From the NCBI GenBank assembly GCA_001632425.1, contig KV425558.1:568388-632387 (forward strand): a stretch of DNA of 64,000 nt, read 5' to 3'. Source of the DNA: Neolentinus lepideus HHB14362 ss-1. Taxonomy: Eukaryota > Basidiomycota > Agaricomycetes > Gloeophyllales > Gloeophyllaceae. Positions 23,728 to 34,996 of this stretch are shown here, in pieces. The notes under the pieces were generated by a model that made no database searches, had not been told where the DNA came from, and saw only the letters and a program-made list of their open reading frames with translations. Numbering within the stretch: the stretch's first letter is position 1; each line of letters begins with the position of its first letter. Made by a program: the position numbers and the translations under genes.

Positions 23728-24360
23728 CTATGCATTAGCTGTAGGCAGTCCTTCCCACCGTTCCTTCGTTACTCTATCCAGTTTCTCCAACCTATCATCC
23801 TCCTCCAATAGCTCCATGTCATAACTATTCAAAAGTACTCACTCATCAAAGAGATCTCTCAACAGCCTCATCATGGTATTTCAGCCTGAACTACGAGAAA
23901 GAGCAACATAAAGATTGAATAAGCTGAGCCTTCCATTCAGTGGTGTAACAATATCAGTGATGACACAAGGAAGTGTCTGGCCTGGTGTGCGGTAGTCTGT
24001 AAAAGGATACACTGTGGCCGTGATGATCAAAAACTGGTAACACAGAACTGTACATGTCTGCCACTTCCCACCTTCCACTAGTACTTTTACACGAAATGTT
24101 TGGTAGACAGGTTCCACAGGAATAATGGACTCCTTCAGTCCATCCAGACAACTTGCTCTCATCTGCTGCTGCTTGACCAGTATGTAAGTGCTCAGTCTGA
24201 TGCTTCAACTTGATGGCTGACTCACCCTGATGCAATGGCTCATCGGGATACAGCACAACATCAATGATCTCACCCCTCGCCCCATTGGTGATATTGAGAT
24301 CAGTTGCAATGTTTTGTGTCACCATAACTTTCATCCTGACCGCCAACTCCACTGTATCTG
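23728..24360 (-). pseudogene. Helitron (PIF1-like) helicase C-terminal fragment
   Basis: Minus-strand segments in order match the C-terminal end of basidiomycete Helitron/PIF1 helicases: VELAVRMKVMVTQNIATDLN, ITNGARGEIIDVVLYPDEP, ESIIPVEPVYQTFRV, FTDYRTPGQT, LPCVITDIVTPLNGRLSLFN and LYVALSRSSG. Then, after frame breaks, LLRDLF and YDMELLEEDDRLEKLDRVTK end at a stop at 23728. In the family, the DYRxQGQT and LYVALSRS motifs are helicase motifs V and VI. Frame changes around 24170-24190 and 23870-23880, and the missing Rep and N-terminal helicase parts, show a dead remnant. Weak homology may continue upstream to about 24500. Confidence 0.82.
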
Positions 24361-24603
24361 GAAAGTCATTGCGCTTTGACTTATTGCCATGTCAAACCAA
24401 GGCAGCCCTCTGTTCAGTGCTTTAGAAGCCCTTCCTTCAATTGTATCCTCTGCTGAACATATGAAGAGTGGGACACGGCAATCTCTGCAATGCTTCCTTA
24501 TCGCCGCAGCCTCATTCTACCGCTTGCATTTGGCATATTGACTGCCGACACCATTCTAGTTCATGATGTAGAGTACCTACAGTCTTGTCATAATTATATT
24601 TAA
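24361..24603. other. Decayed Helitron-related sequence
   Basis: Minus-strand peptides such as AEDTIEGRASKAL faintly resemble the central helicase region. No intact frame is present. Confidence 0.35.
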
Positions 24604-24878
24604 GCTGATTCCGGCTGCACAATGACATGTCTGACAATAGACTTGGTATGTGTCCCCCAAAAAAGACTTAGTAGGTGGTCAACTGTCTTTANNNNNNNNN
24701 NNNNNNNNNNNNNNNNNNNNNNNNNNNNNNNNNNNNNNNNNNNNNNNNNNNNNNNNNNNNNNNNNNNNNNNNNNNNNNNNNNNNNNNNNNNCTGATTCCG
24801 GCTGCACAAAGACATATCTGACAATAGACTTGGTATGTGTCCCCCAAAAAAGACTTAGTAGGTGGTCAACTGTCTTTA
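24604..24878. other. 100-N assembly gap flanked by a near-identical 88-base repeat
   Basis: Bases 24692-24791 are exactly 100 N, the usual placeholder for a gap of unknown size. The 88 bases before it (from 24604) and the 87 after it (from 24792) share CTGATTCCGGCTGCACAA to GGTGGTCAACTGTCTTTA with two mismatches. This marks a tandem repeat or haplotype collapse. Confidence 0.95.
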
Positions 24879-25624
24879 ATGAAGCCCGACAAGTACACAC
24901 ATGCAGTCGGGTAGTTCTGCTCACATCTCCGAGCAGGGGCGAAGTTACCGACGACAGTCGGCGCTTCTCCAGTATGTTCTGTGTGGATATTATTATAAGG
25001 TCACGGCTGTGGTAGCTGGAGTGATTAGCATCTGTTTGCACTTTATAGTGTATGCGACACTGGATCTTGAATTCGCCTTGACGAACATCCTGGCTTTCGA
25101 CGCGTCGGTGTGTTCAGAGAAATAAACAGGCCTAAGACGAAATAGGTACAAGCCGATGCCAAGAGATGAGGTACGACCCATCTGATGGGTGCGATATATC
25201 CGCGTACAAGTTTATTGCAGCGTTAAATTTGATGGGAGAGCGAGGGGGTCGACATTGAATGCGTGGATATACAAACACAAAGAGCGTACGTACAATGTTG
25301 TGGCGTGGATAGAGATCACATGCCCACGAGTCGCAAACGAACCACAAACCAGTGCTTGGTGGCAGGAAAGGGAACTGCGGAACCAAGAACGTGATGTTGA
25401 CGTAATTCATAAATGACGACTGCGGGGGGGATCGATGATCGCCCAGATAGGTGCTGGGAACGAGGGGCCGGCGCACCCAGGATAGGCAGGTTGGGCCCGG
25501 GGTGCGGTGGGCCCATAAGAGGCAATGGGCAAACAGGCGCACACAAAGGGACGAGGCGGAGACTATGGATAGACGACGCTGCTCATCCGAAGGCGGCTCT
25601 ACCACTAGTATATAGCATCCAGCC
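24879..25624. other. Intergenic, promoter of the Snf1 beta gene
   Basis: No gene is supported. A TATA-like CTAGTATATAGC lies at 25604-25615, just before the start codon at 25625. Confidence 0.45.
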
Positions 25625-27385
25625 ATGGGCAACACTTCCTCGCAACAAAGCACAGCCAGGCCTCCGTCGCGCCGCATCGACTCTCACGACCAGCAGCCTC
25701 CTGTCCCGCACCGCTCCCTCCGCACCAAGAAAAAGTCGCTCGAGCTCCCCGACCTAGCGTCGCTCTCGCTCACACCCGCCACATCCCACTCTAGTACATC
25801 GCCCCATCGCCGCCCCCACCCGCACGCCGCCCCGATCCCGATCCCCGCGACCCCCAACCCCAACCAGGGCGCCGGCTTCCACGACCCCGCCCAGCCGTAC
25901 CTCAGCCCGCAACACACCCTCACCGCCGAAGACCTCGCCGCCCACACCGCCACCATGCCCGACGTCCTCGTGCAGCACCCCTCCACCCACATCCCCGTCT
26001 ACCCCCCGAACCACCGCCCCAAGCCCGGCGCCAGCCCCTACTACCGCGCCTCCGCCCCCTACTCCTCCACCCGCTCCCTCGCCTCCCGCGCCAGCCGCAT
26101 CCCCTCGTACCAGGCCCTCCCCCCGCACCACGAGTTCGTGCAGGAGACCGTCTACTCCACCATCCCCATCGCACTCGGCAAGGCGGAGGAGGAGCGCACG
26201 CAGCACCTCTTCGACGACGACAACGACGCCCCCGCCCGCCGCAAAAAGTCGCTCGAGGCGCGCGACCCCGTGCCCTTCCGCATCACCTGGCGCGGCGGCG
26301 GCACCGACGTCGTCCTCATCCGCGCGGGCGACGACAACTGGCTGGGCCGCCAGCCCATGGACGCGCTGTGAGTACCCCCCTCTCGTCCATCCGTCATGCG
26401 TACTTACTGTCGACAGCCCGGACGGCACCTTCACCGCGGTCGTGCCCCTCCAGCGCGGCACGCACCACGTGCGCTTCATCGTCGACGGCACGCAGCGCGT
26501 CGCGGACGACCTGCCCAGCGCGGTCGCCGACGACGGCACGCTCGCCAACTACGTCGCCGTCCCCATCTCGGGGCTCACCCCGCCCGCCTCGCCGGTGTCC
26601 TTCTACTCCGACCACGCCTCCCAAAAGGACAGGGAGGAGAGGGAGAGGGAGGGCGCGGATGGGGACGAGGCGTGGACGCAGGAGTTTCCCGAGGCGCTGA
26701 TTGCGGCGGCGAGAGAGGAGGAGGCGTACCTCGCCGTGCAGAGCGACCCCGCGTACGGCCACTCCCATTCGCAGCACACGCCCGCGCCGAACATCCCGCC
26801 TGCGCCCGTCCTCCCCAGGTTCCTCGATAAGCTCATCCTGAACTCGCGCCCCGGGGTGGGGGTGGGCGAGGCGCGGAAGGAGGAGAGGAGGAGCCGGTCG
26901 CGGGCGTCGTTGTCGTTGAGGTCGTCGTCAGTGGGAGAGAAGGCGATCCCGGTCACCACCGCCTCGGGCACCTCCGTCACTAAGGGGGAGAACAAGGAGC
27001 TCGCGCTGAACGGCCCCGGCCTCGCCGACGACGCGAGCGTGCTGCCCGTGCCGAGCCACGTCGTGCTCCAACATCTGAGCACGAGCGCGATCAAGAACGG
27101 GGTGTTGGCTGTGGGGACGACGATTCGGTACAAGCGGAAGGTGAGCGTCTTGTCCGTTTTTCCCTATTACCTTTTTCTTCGTCCTTTCTGTCTTTTGGGG
27201 CGGTGTTTTTTTCTTGTGTTTTTGTGTTTGGACCCGCGTTCACGCTCTCCTCTTTTTGGCGCGCGGAGTCGTTGATGCGGCCCCCTTCCCCCCTTCAGCG
27301 CGAGATGAGTCATGAGCTGATCGGCGCGCACGTGTTCCGCGGTTTACAGTACTTGACGACGATATACTACAAGCCGATATCGTAG
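25625..27385 (+). CDS. SNF1/AMPK beta subunit (Sip2/Gal83 family)
   Basis: Three exons (25625-26367, 26417-27140, 27350-27385). MGNTSSQQ gives Gly2 for N-myristoylation. A long Pro/Ser-rich region (to about residue 220) precedes the glycogen-binding CBM48: PVPFRITWRGGGTDVVLI, then FTAVVPLQRGTHHVRFIVDG and VADDLPSAVADDGTLANYV. After an acidic linker with FPEAL comes the ASC domain that holds alpha and gamma subunits: PPAPVLPRFLDKLILNS, VPSHVVLQHLSTSAIKNGV, LAVGTTIRYKRK. The last exon adds YLTTIYYKPIS, the conserved beta-strand end. The subunit scaffolds the Snf1 kinase in glucose derepression and steers its location. Exon 1 is very GC-rich, unlike the flanks. The gene appears intact. Confidence 0.93.
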
Positions 27386-28182
27386 GGGCGTCTTTCCTTC
27401 CTTCCATTTCCGAGCCTCCCTTTCCTTCCTTCTCCTTCTCGCCGCGCCGACTGCCTACGATTTCTCGCCGCCCCGTCCCCCTCGACTTTTGGATTTGGGA
27501 CGGACCAGACTGTGGATATCTCACCCGCCTCCTTTCCTTGGACGCACAGCTACCTACGACTGCTCCTGCTTGCTTAGACACGACGACTCTTGGATCTCGC
27601 TAGACACCCCCATGTTATTTATGTATCTATGTTCTTGCTGTAGCCTACTCTCTCGCATTCATCGTCTTCCGCGTCCTACTATCATCCTCTTCCTCATCTC
27701 CCTCGTCCTACTATCATCCTTCTTCCTCGTCCCTCATCCTTCTTCCTCGTCCCTCTTCTGTTTTTTGTGGTTGAGACTATTACCTATTACCCTGTTTTTC
27801 TTTTTCTTACTACGTCCTGTTTTTCTTTTTCTGCTTACTACGTCCCGTTTTTCTTCTGATCTTGGCACGCATACCGCATCGCATCCGCACGTACATATAG
27901 CATCGCAATCAATCAATGAATTTGGAGTTTTGTGACAAGGGTGTGTAGAGGCCTCGATCTATACACGGGGGCCAAGTCATGTTGTTATTGCTGGTTTGGT
28001 CGGAATTCGGTGATCATGGCTGGTTTGGCCGGAATTCCGTACTTGAGTTTGCGACTCTTAATCAAGTTGGAGAGGATTTGTGGTGTTTCAGCCTGCCCGA
28101 GTGGGCCACGATGTTTTGAGTAGAGGGGAGGGAGGAAGTGGAATTGTGAAAATGAAAATAAGAATGGGTGGTTGAGTATAAA
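27386..28182. other. 3' flank with pyrimidine-rich tandem motifs
   Basis: Pyrimidine-rich sequence probably includes the 3' UTR of the Snf1 beta gene. Imperfect tandem units occur: CTTCCTCGTCCCTC (27722, 27745) and TTTTTCTTTTTCT-TTACTACGTCC (27797-27855). No gene is seen. Confidence 0.5.
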
Positions 28183-28335
28183 AGTGTGCAGGTGGGTAAG
28201 TGTTAAAGTGTGCAGGTGGGTAAGTGTAAGAGGTGTGCAGGTGGGTAAGTGTAAAAGGTGTGCAGGTGGGTAAGTTAAAAGTGTGCAGGTGGTTAAGTTA
28301 AAAGTGTGCAGGTGGTCAAGTATAAAAGTGTGTGT
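28183..28335. repeat. Minisatellite of about 27-base units
   Basis: The core GTGTGCAGGTGGGTAAGT recurs about seven times with small changes (last copies GGTTAAGT and GGTCAAGT), separated by TTAAA or GTAAAAG spacers. Confidence 0.9.
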
Positions 28336-28369
28336 GGAGAGGCTTGGCAGCGGCGGAGTGTGACACCGT

Positions 28370-29165
28370 CCAGAGTGGTAGACGCGATCGAGTCACGTGG
28401 TTGGCGTCGGTCACGGCTGTCTTGACCTCGACTCGCCAGGACGTCGCTACGTAGGTGGTTTGGAGCAGAGAGCGAACGACCAAGTGGGTGAGCAGCAAAG
28501 TTCTCCTTGCAGTTGCGACGTCTCGACGGAAAGGAAAGTTCCTTGTGTCGTTTCGGGCTTGCCAAGTGGGTGACCCTGCACAGAGCCTCTTCCGAGCTGG
28601 CTGCAACGTAGGACTGCCCGAATGTGATGGATTGACGTGCCTTGAAGTGGGTACGGTGTGAAGAATTTTACGCAACGGACGCGATTGAGTCACGTGGTTG
28701 ACATCGGTCACGGTGGCGCTTCATGTCGAGCATAGTGAGGTAGAAAAGACCAACTCGGAGATATCGTGTGATTGGGCTGTCAACTGCACTACGTAGGTTT
28801 GTTATTCTTAATTCTGTGACCTCGCACACTGTACTTACTTGGACCCGAAAGCGAGTCTGCGATTCTTATAACCAAAGCCGTAGTTAACCGTTAGCGCTTG
28901 ATGGAAATATTGTACGTCGATGCGAATAACGGGATTCGCGCCGCAGCAAAGGCATTGCTAGCTCTCCTTGCGATGTCTCGGGCTATGATCGACACGAATT
29001 GTTGATGGAGAAAGAAATCCTCGTGTCGTTTTGGGCTTGCCAAGTAGATGACCCTACACAGAGAAATCCTCGAGCCTCTTCCGAGTTGACTGCAACTTGG
29101 AGCTGCCCGAATGTAATGGATTGACGTTCCTTGAAGTGGGTACGGTCTGAAGGATTTTACGATAG
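28370..29165. repeat. Old direct duplications
   Basis: The segment 28530-28672 (CTTGTGTCGTTTCGGGCTTG, GAGCCTCTTCCGAG, CTTGAAGTGGGTACGG) recurs in diverged form at 29010-29161 with a small insertion. GAGTCACGTGGTTG-CATCGGTCACGG also occurs at 28390 and 28687. Most differences look like transitions. Confidence 0.75.
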
Positions 29166-32100
29166 CCGCGACGAGCCTGCATCTAGACTGAAATTTTGAC
29201 GCGAGCAAGGTGCACTGTTATGATATTAACGGATCCGCGCGCACTGAACAGAGCGTCATCACGGAGGACCGGGCGCAGTACTAGACGTCGGGAGCGCGAT
29301 GTGCTAGGTACAAGTCTAACTGCAGCGACCCGAGTATACGTCAGCCCGATCTGCGCCCACTCGAAGGGGAAGAGGGGAGGGGACAGAAAATGTCGTCTCG
29401 TCTCATCAACTGCCCTTGTCCGAGCGACGAAATATCATATATCGGGATCGTCGCAGAAGCCAAAATGGGATTGGGAGGCATGAACACTGCGCCCGCGGGA
29501 TCCTCTGTGAATATGAGAAGCCGAGGACGGCGACCTGTGATATCATCCCGTGCCCGTTTGGTCGGAGACGTCACTCGGGGTTTGTTGTCGATGCATGATA
29601 GGCGGGGAAATCGAAGACGGGGGGTGATGCATGACCAGTTCGGAAGAGGCGTTAGATGGCACGGATGTGGAATGCTTGAGCCTTTGTCCCATGCATTCTA
29701 GTTTGAGCGGGGTGCCTTGGGGGAGATTGACGGCAGGTACGCGTGTCATGCGATGCGGTCCTTCCTGGCATGGCAAAGTGGGCAGCAAAGTCGTGGCGAT
29801 AGTGAAACGGGGCACTTGACTGTCGGACAAATCTCGTTAGTGTGGTTCGAGGCGGGTTTGAGAGATGAGTGGCTTGGGTGTTGATCCCGCCCGTCGTGGT
29901 CGCCGTGCATCCGAGTGCTAGCACCGCTGCGTTTGGCAGATTAATAAGTCCTGATAATCAATGTGGCGTGACATTGTGGGCGCGTGTTGGCACTCCACGA
30001 GTTCCCCCAAGCAGTAGAGCACTACATTCGGGCATGTCTGGACGAGCGAGACAACTTCGGGTATACTTTGCCATGACGTCGTCTGAGAACAGGCGAGCGA
30101 GGGCATACAACTTCCCTTGACAAAGGAGAGTCTGGATTGATGCCGCGTGACGACTCCCGAGTAGAGGATGTGATACAATGATGATAGTGGTGAGCCCAAG
30201 AGTCGGTTATGCCTTCCCCGGCGTTCATGGACGCATCTAGATCCACCGTTCGTCGGGGTTCCTCAGGACATTACTCGGCGTCATGCGTCATGTCGACGAT
30301 ACAGAGACGATATCATGTAGCATCACTCGCCATCGTCATGTCTGTTTCATGATCACAAGCATATCTGTTACGATCAGAGAGCAAGCGTAAAATTGAGTCG
30401 CCATGCGTTTATCTGCGGCTATCAAGGCGCCCCCGGAGCCTTTCCTTTCTTGCTAGGGTGGTCATCGTTTAGATTTTATGGGCAACCCGGAGGTAATATC
30501 GATCGCGAAGAGTATAATGAAAACCGCCGATGACGACGACCAACGACTATCAGTCGGACAGAGACAATGCGTGGACTATCGTCGGATAAATGCGTATTTC
30601 ATATGCCTTGAGCTTCTAGATAAATTATAGAGGGATTCTGCGCAGCAGCTGAAGGCTACACTACTGGAGATTTTAGCGGTCAAGATTGGGAATGAAGTTT
30701 TTTCAGACTCACTGTTGATGTGAGCATCAGTCTCACTAATACGGAAGAGATAGGCGAGGTAACAGCAGGCTAGTCAGGTCGTGAGATGCCGAAACTAGTT
30801 GATTGTTTATTCTCAGCTCGACTACATGTGAGAACATTGGGGGACATCAATCAATCCCATCCGCAAGATAAGCCTGGGATTAAGACGAAGAAGGTCGTTG
30901 CCAAGATAGCAGTGCTGTGAGATTTGAGGTGACCGTCACTATATCATGCACGTAGAAATTCTCGGTAGGATCGTGCTTTTCATGGTTGCTGATTAAGAAG
31001 CTGAGACTAGTGTCTCCAGGACGAACTTGAAGACAGCGAATGCATTTTCCTTGTCGAGATTTCGCTGAGATGAGGCGTGGGAATAATAATAAATGTTCTT
31101 TCCTAACCTTTCCGAAGGTGTTCAAAGTTGCAGGAGTCGTACAACTAACACGCGGGACCAGCTTGCTTCTCGTCCCCTTAACCGTCTTTAGACTTGCACT
31201 TGCCTTACTACCTGCACTCCTCCTCAGAGGTTGTCGTTATATGGAACCACCAAACCAGTTCGAACTCAGGCTGAATCCGACTGACGGATCACTCGGGCAC
31301 GGCTCTCCTCGTTAACATCAGCAAGAGGCTCGTAGCGCGCAGATAACCAGTGGCACTGGAAAACGCGGATCGGATACATGGACCCAAGTTGGTTAGGAAT
31401 GCCCGGATCTCACCTTGCACGTTTCTGCGAAACCTTTTCTTTCACAGTTTTGTCCCTTGTCTCTCGTCAGCTTTGCCCTAAGATCCGATATCGTTATGTC
31501 TGTATCCGATTAGTTTGTCTTCTCGTGCCTTGGTATGCGTCTACACGGAGGAGAGCTCGGAACTCCCGCCGTGTGCGACCGACATCTGTGGCTACTGCAT
31601 TGCTTTCCCATGCATGGTCTCTCTCATTTTGTTCTTTATTTCTCCTGCCGTCTCAGGATCCTTGGGTTGCCATATTTTCGACTAAAATTTCATGTGGTGC
31701 TGTCTACACAAAAGTATTCCCATTACGACTGAACACTTGCATCAATTTCTAGCGTTGTAATCAAGTTTGTTGCATACAAACCCCGCCACCACTGCCACAA
31801 CATATGGTGCATCAGCGATCATTCTGGGTAAATGTCTGATCTATGTCCATCGCAACACCCAATTTGCTATCGATCGGGTTGTCAGATCGTGCCTCCAGGT
31901 CTCCACAGTAGATTTCACCCGCTGGACTTGTGGGTTAGCGAAGACAATGCATTTCCCGCCGTCGCGAACGGTTTCTCATGAATATTTACTGAACGTCAAG
32001 ATGTCAACAGGTAAAGCTCAGGATCAGCGCAAGTGAGTCGCATTCAGTACTTGATATCAGTCGGCCAAATACACTACTGCCAAGGAATCAGCATTCTTGA

Positions 32101-32963
32101 CGCCAACGGCAGAAATATTCATACATGATTGCGGTTGTCGGTACTACAGTGGGTGGGTGTCAACCCAATACGTGGACCGGGATAAATTTCCGTCCAACGA
32201 GAGTTCGGGTAAGCATTTTTGGTGTCTACCCGAGTCTCGCTCTCGTGCAGGTCTTCCCCCCTAAAAAAAAACCTTGGATTTCTATAGCAGGACGAAGTCG
32301 GTCGCGCTCGCCTTCTAGATCTCAGCTCTCTACTCCATCGACTCTGTTGCACCGCTCTCCTGGCAACCACTCCGTCGAGTCCGTTGTAATCGGTTAGATT
32401 ACTGATGTCACGTCGGTTGTGGCAGGGTCTGGATGCTGGAGAGGCAATGATCAGTAGAAATTTCGGCGGTTGTATAACATAAGTGGTACGCATCAGCCAA
32501 TCTAGGTTCTATTGCCCCATCCGCAAGCAGTAATGAGTAAGTGGTTGACAGTGAGCATACGCTCGCCTTGCTGTGGATGTCAGAGAATACTACCCTTCGT
32601 GTGCCTGTCCATTGTCCGCAGAGGGCCCTATCCGAAAACAAGAGGGAGTCTGAAGAATTCGATCTGACAGGATTAAAGTTGCTACCGCTAATCTCCGCGT
32701 AGGATTGACAGGCGTGCAATTCAGGGGTGGCAATGGGACTTGAAGCCGTTACCCCCTGGAGATATATGCTTACTAATTACCAGTCAAGAGTCAACGCCGT
32801 ACAGTCATTTTCAGAAGATACTCTGTTTTTACGTAGGTCTGATGCTGGCATATTGAGGAGGATGTCTAACCACTTCCTTTCATTATTAGAGACTGTCCAC
32901 TGGCGTGACGACGATTAAGACCTAACCCGAACTTCACATTTCGCTACACTACTTCTATCGATC
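29166..32963. other. Gene-poor, no confident gene
   Basis: Frames up to 125 codons occur but none has a domain or a consistent exon chain. A frame at 31378-31752 contains LSLVSRQL, slightly F-box-like, without further support. Confidence 0.4.
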
Positions 32964-33484
32964 GTGATGAGGCCTGGGCCCCTGGCAGGTAAGTGTATCT
33001 CGGTGTCAGTATCTCAGGTATATTTGTTGGCCTATCGGATGTTTGATGCTAGATGCGAAGAGCTGCTCCAAAAGGAAGATGCTCGACGACCCAGACCAGG
33101 CAGTCGTCCTACCCAGCAACTTTTTGTATACCGTGACGAAGGCTCCAATCGGACGGGCTGGAAGCGGTTCATGGAGGTAAGCCTTTTTATCGCCTATTTC
33201 GTCTGTGTTTTTGAGCATCCTCGTTCTCACCGACGTCTGCCTTCTCCTCATTCGAATGCCATCTCAGTCTGCTAGCCGAGCCACATCGGTTCATCCATGT
33301 GTCCCTTCCGCAGCCTTCCGCCTGTGAGAGCACCGACAGCTTGGGATGTCTGGCTTCGATATCCCCTCCAGTTCTTCTCGATCGCGCCCCTCTCTGGAAC
33401 TCCCGAGGCGCGTGCCCCCTTTTGCATCGACCATATCAGTTCTTGTGCTACCAGGCTTCAGATCAATCAGAGTTCTGCAGCTAG
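32964..33484 (+). CDS. Possible two-exon hypothetical gene
   Basis: Exon 1 (32964-33176) ends at GTAAGC. Exon 2 (33314-33484) follows a CCGCAG acceptor, and the two join in phase to give about 127 residues, including YRMFDARCEELLQKEDARRP and GSNRTGWKRFME. No domain, signal or homologue is recognised. The only support is the open frame and good splice consensus, so a chance frame or a fragment of a longer decayed gene is equally possible. Confidence 0.22.
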
Positions 33485-34996
33485 CTCAATTTCTCATCTT
33501 TCAGTCTCTTTCAGACACTTGTCTCTCATACGAGGGTCGTTGCACGGGGTCCAGAGCTGTTGTTCACCTTTCTTACTATCTTCCGTGTCAGTGGACTGAT
33601 GACCCCCTTGGAGTATATCTGATTGTTCGTCGAGATATCAAGATCTGTCATAACTGAACTCAATGTGCCCCTCTATGCAATTGCATCAAGCAATTCCTGG
33701 ATCGTGCTTACGCGCATTCTGTTTCAAGGTAGTGCTTTTACTTATTTATTTTTGTCACGTTCTAGGCCCACCTTCAACGACGTTACAGTATTACCTAGTG
33801 ACTAAGCCCAATGAGAGTCCGTTCGCCCACTCTGTGTCGCAGTGCCCCACGTTATCCGCGAGCAACGTCCTGTAACCAACAACGTTTGGCACAATCCGAT
33901 CTATGTAATTCTTCGGCACTTCTCAATAGACAAACTAATGCTGTATTCTTGCAGTTCCTCCAGTGCATGGTGCAAGAATCAAGAAGCGTGGTGCACATTC
34001 CCAACCGTGTCATCGATTCAATTGCAGACTCCCGGTCACTGCTATTGCATCATTCTGAGGAAGATGCGAAGCCAAGATAGCGTTAAATTACCCGTGCTCT
34101 AGCAAGGAAGCATGCTGCGAAGGTCTCGACTAGCGGTCTTGAGCTAGACTCACGCACCGTGTTACTCAAGATTTATTTAGTGCGGGTTCTCCTGCTGTTC
34201 TGCCATACGCTTGGTGCAGGTCTCGACTCGGCTATAATCGGCTCACTCAAGTCTCAGACATAGCACTTGGGAGCTCAAATCCATTGCCCGCCCGTTTATT
34301 CATACGACTCAACCGCATGACACCCAATCCTTATGGATTTAAGCTCTACGGCTAACATCTGCACTGCAAGGCACAAATCATCTTTGCTGTTTTGTCTTCG
34401 TCGGGCATATGCTTCATCTTACCTTATAGGGAGTTCTTCCCGAAGCCTTAAAGGAGCATTTCTGAAGAACTCTGACATCACAATGACGACTAGGGATGCG
34501 GGATGTAAGTACGTTGATTCAGCACATGAGCACGTCCTTTAACTACTCGGCTACTTATCGTACCTTGGTCTCATTCTGCCTGGCCTAGATCTTGGGAACC
34601 GAGGACTTGGAGGAATAGGCGTTCGACAGAATGTGTTTTTCCCAGACCGGCTCAGCTCTATGATTCTGGAGGTTCTTAGTTTCCTTCGGATATGTTCACC
34701 GATAAGTAGACTGGGTTACTCGATGTATCACGTTGAGCGTCACCTCCGTTCTGCCGCTGAACTAGTTCGCTCGTTCATCTAGGAATCGATGGAGATGGTC
34801 TTCGGTACACGCATCCACCCCACACAGGCGGTCTGCGACGGCGTTCCTACTGCTACAGAAAATTTAGATGCCCGTTGTCTACTAGATATATATAATACAT
34901 CGATTCTTCAACCTACCATGCACGCCACAGATTGTAAGTCAAACCAGTCGAATGCGTAAATACAATGTCATCCTCGTCATTTCGCGGACTTCGTTA
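33485..34996. other. Gene-poor, contains repeat copy B
   Basis: No gene is supported. 34440-34770 is the diverged partner of 19580-19900. Confidence 0.45.
34440..34770 (+). repeat. Diverged repeat copy B (partner at 19580-19900)
   Basis: Shares CATCACAATGACGACTAGGG, AATAGGCGTTCGACAGA, TTTCCTTCGGATAT, CGATAAGTAGACTGG and GAACTAGTTC with copy A in inverted orientation. Coding potential is broken. Confidence 0.6.

Noticed and set aside
25754..26548. 264-codon minus-strand frame, Gly/Val-rich
   Set aside because: It is a shadow of the GC-rich Snf1 beta exons on the plus strand; composition explains the lack of stops.
28183..28335. CRISPR-like spaced repeat
   Set aside because: The units are contiguous with no unique spacers, and the genome is eukaryotic; this is a minisatellite.
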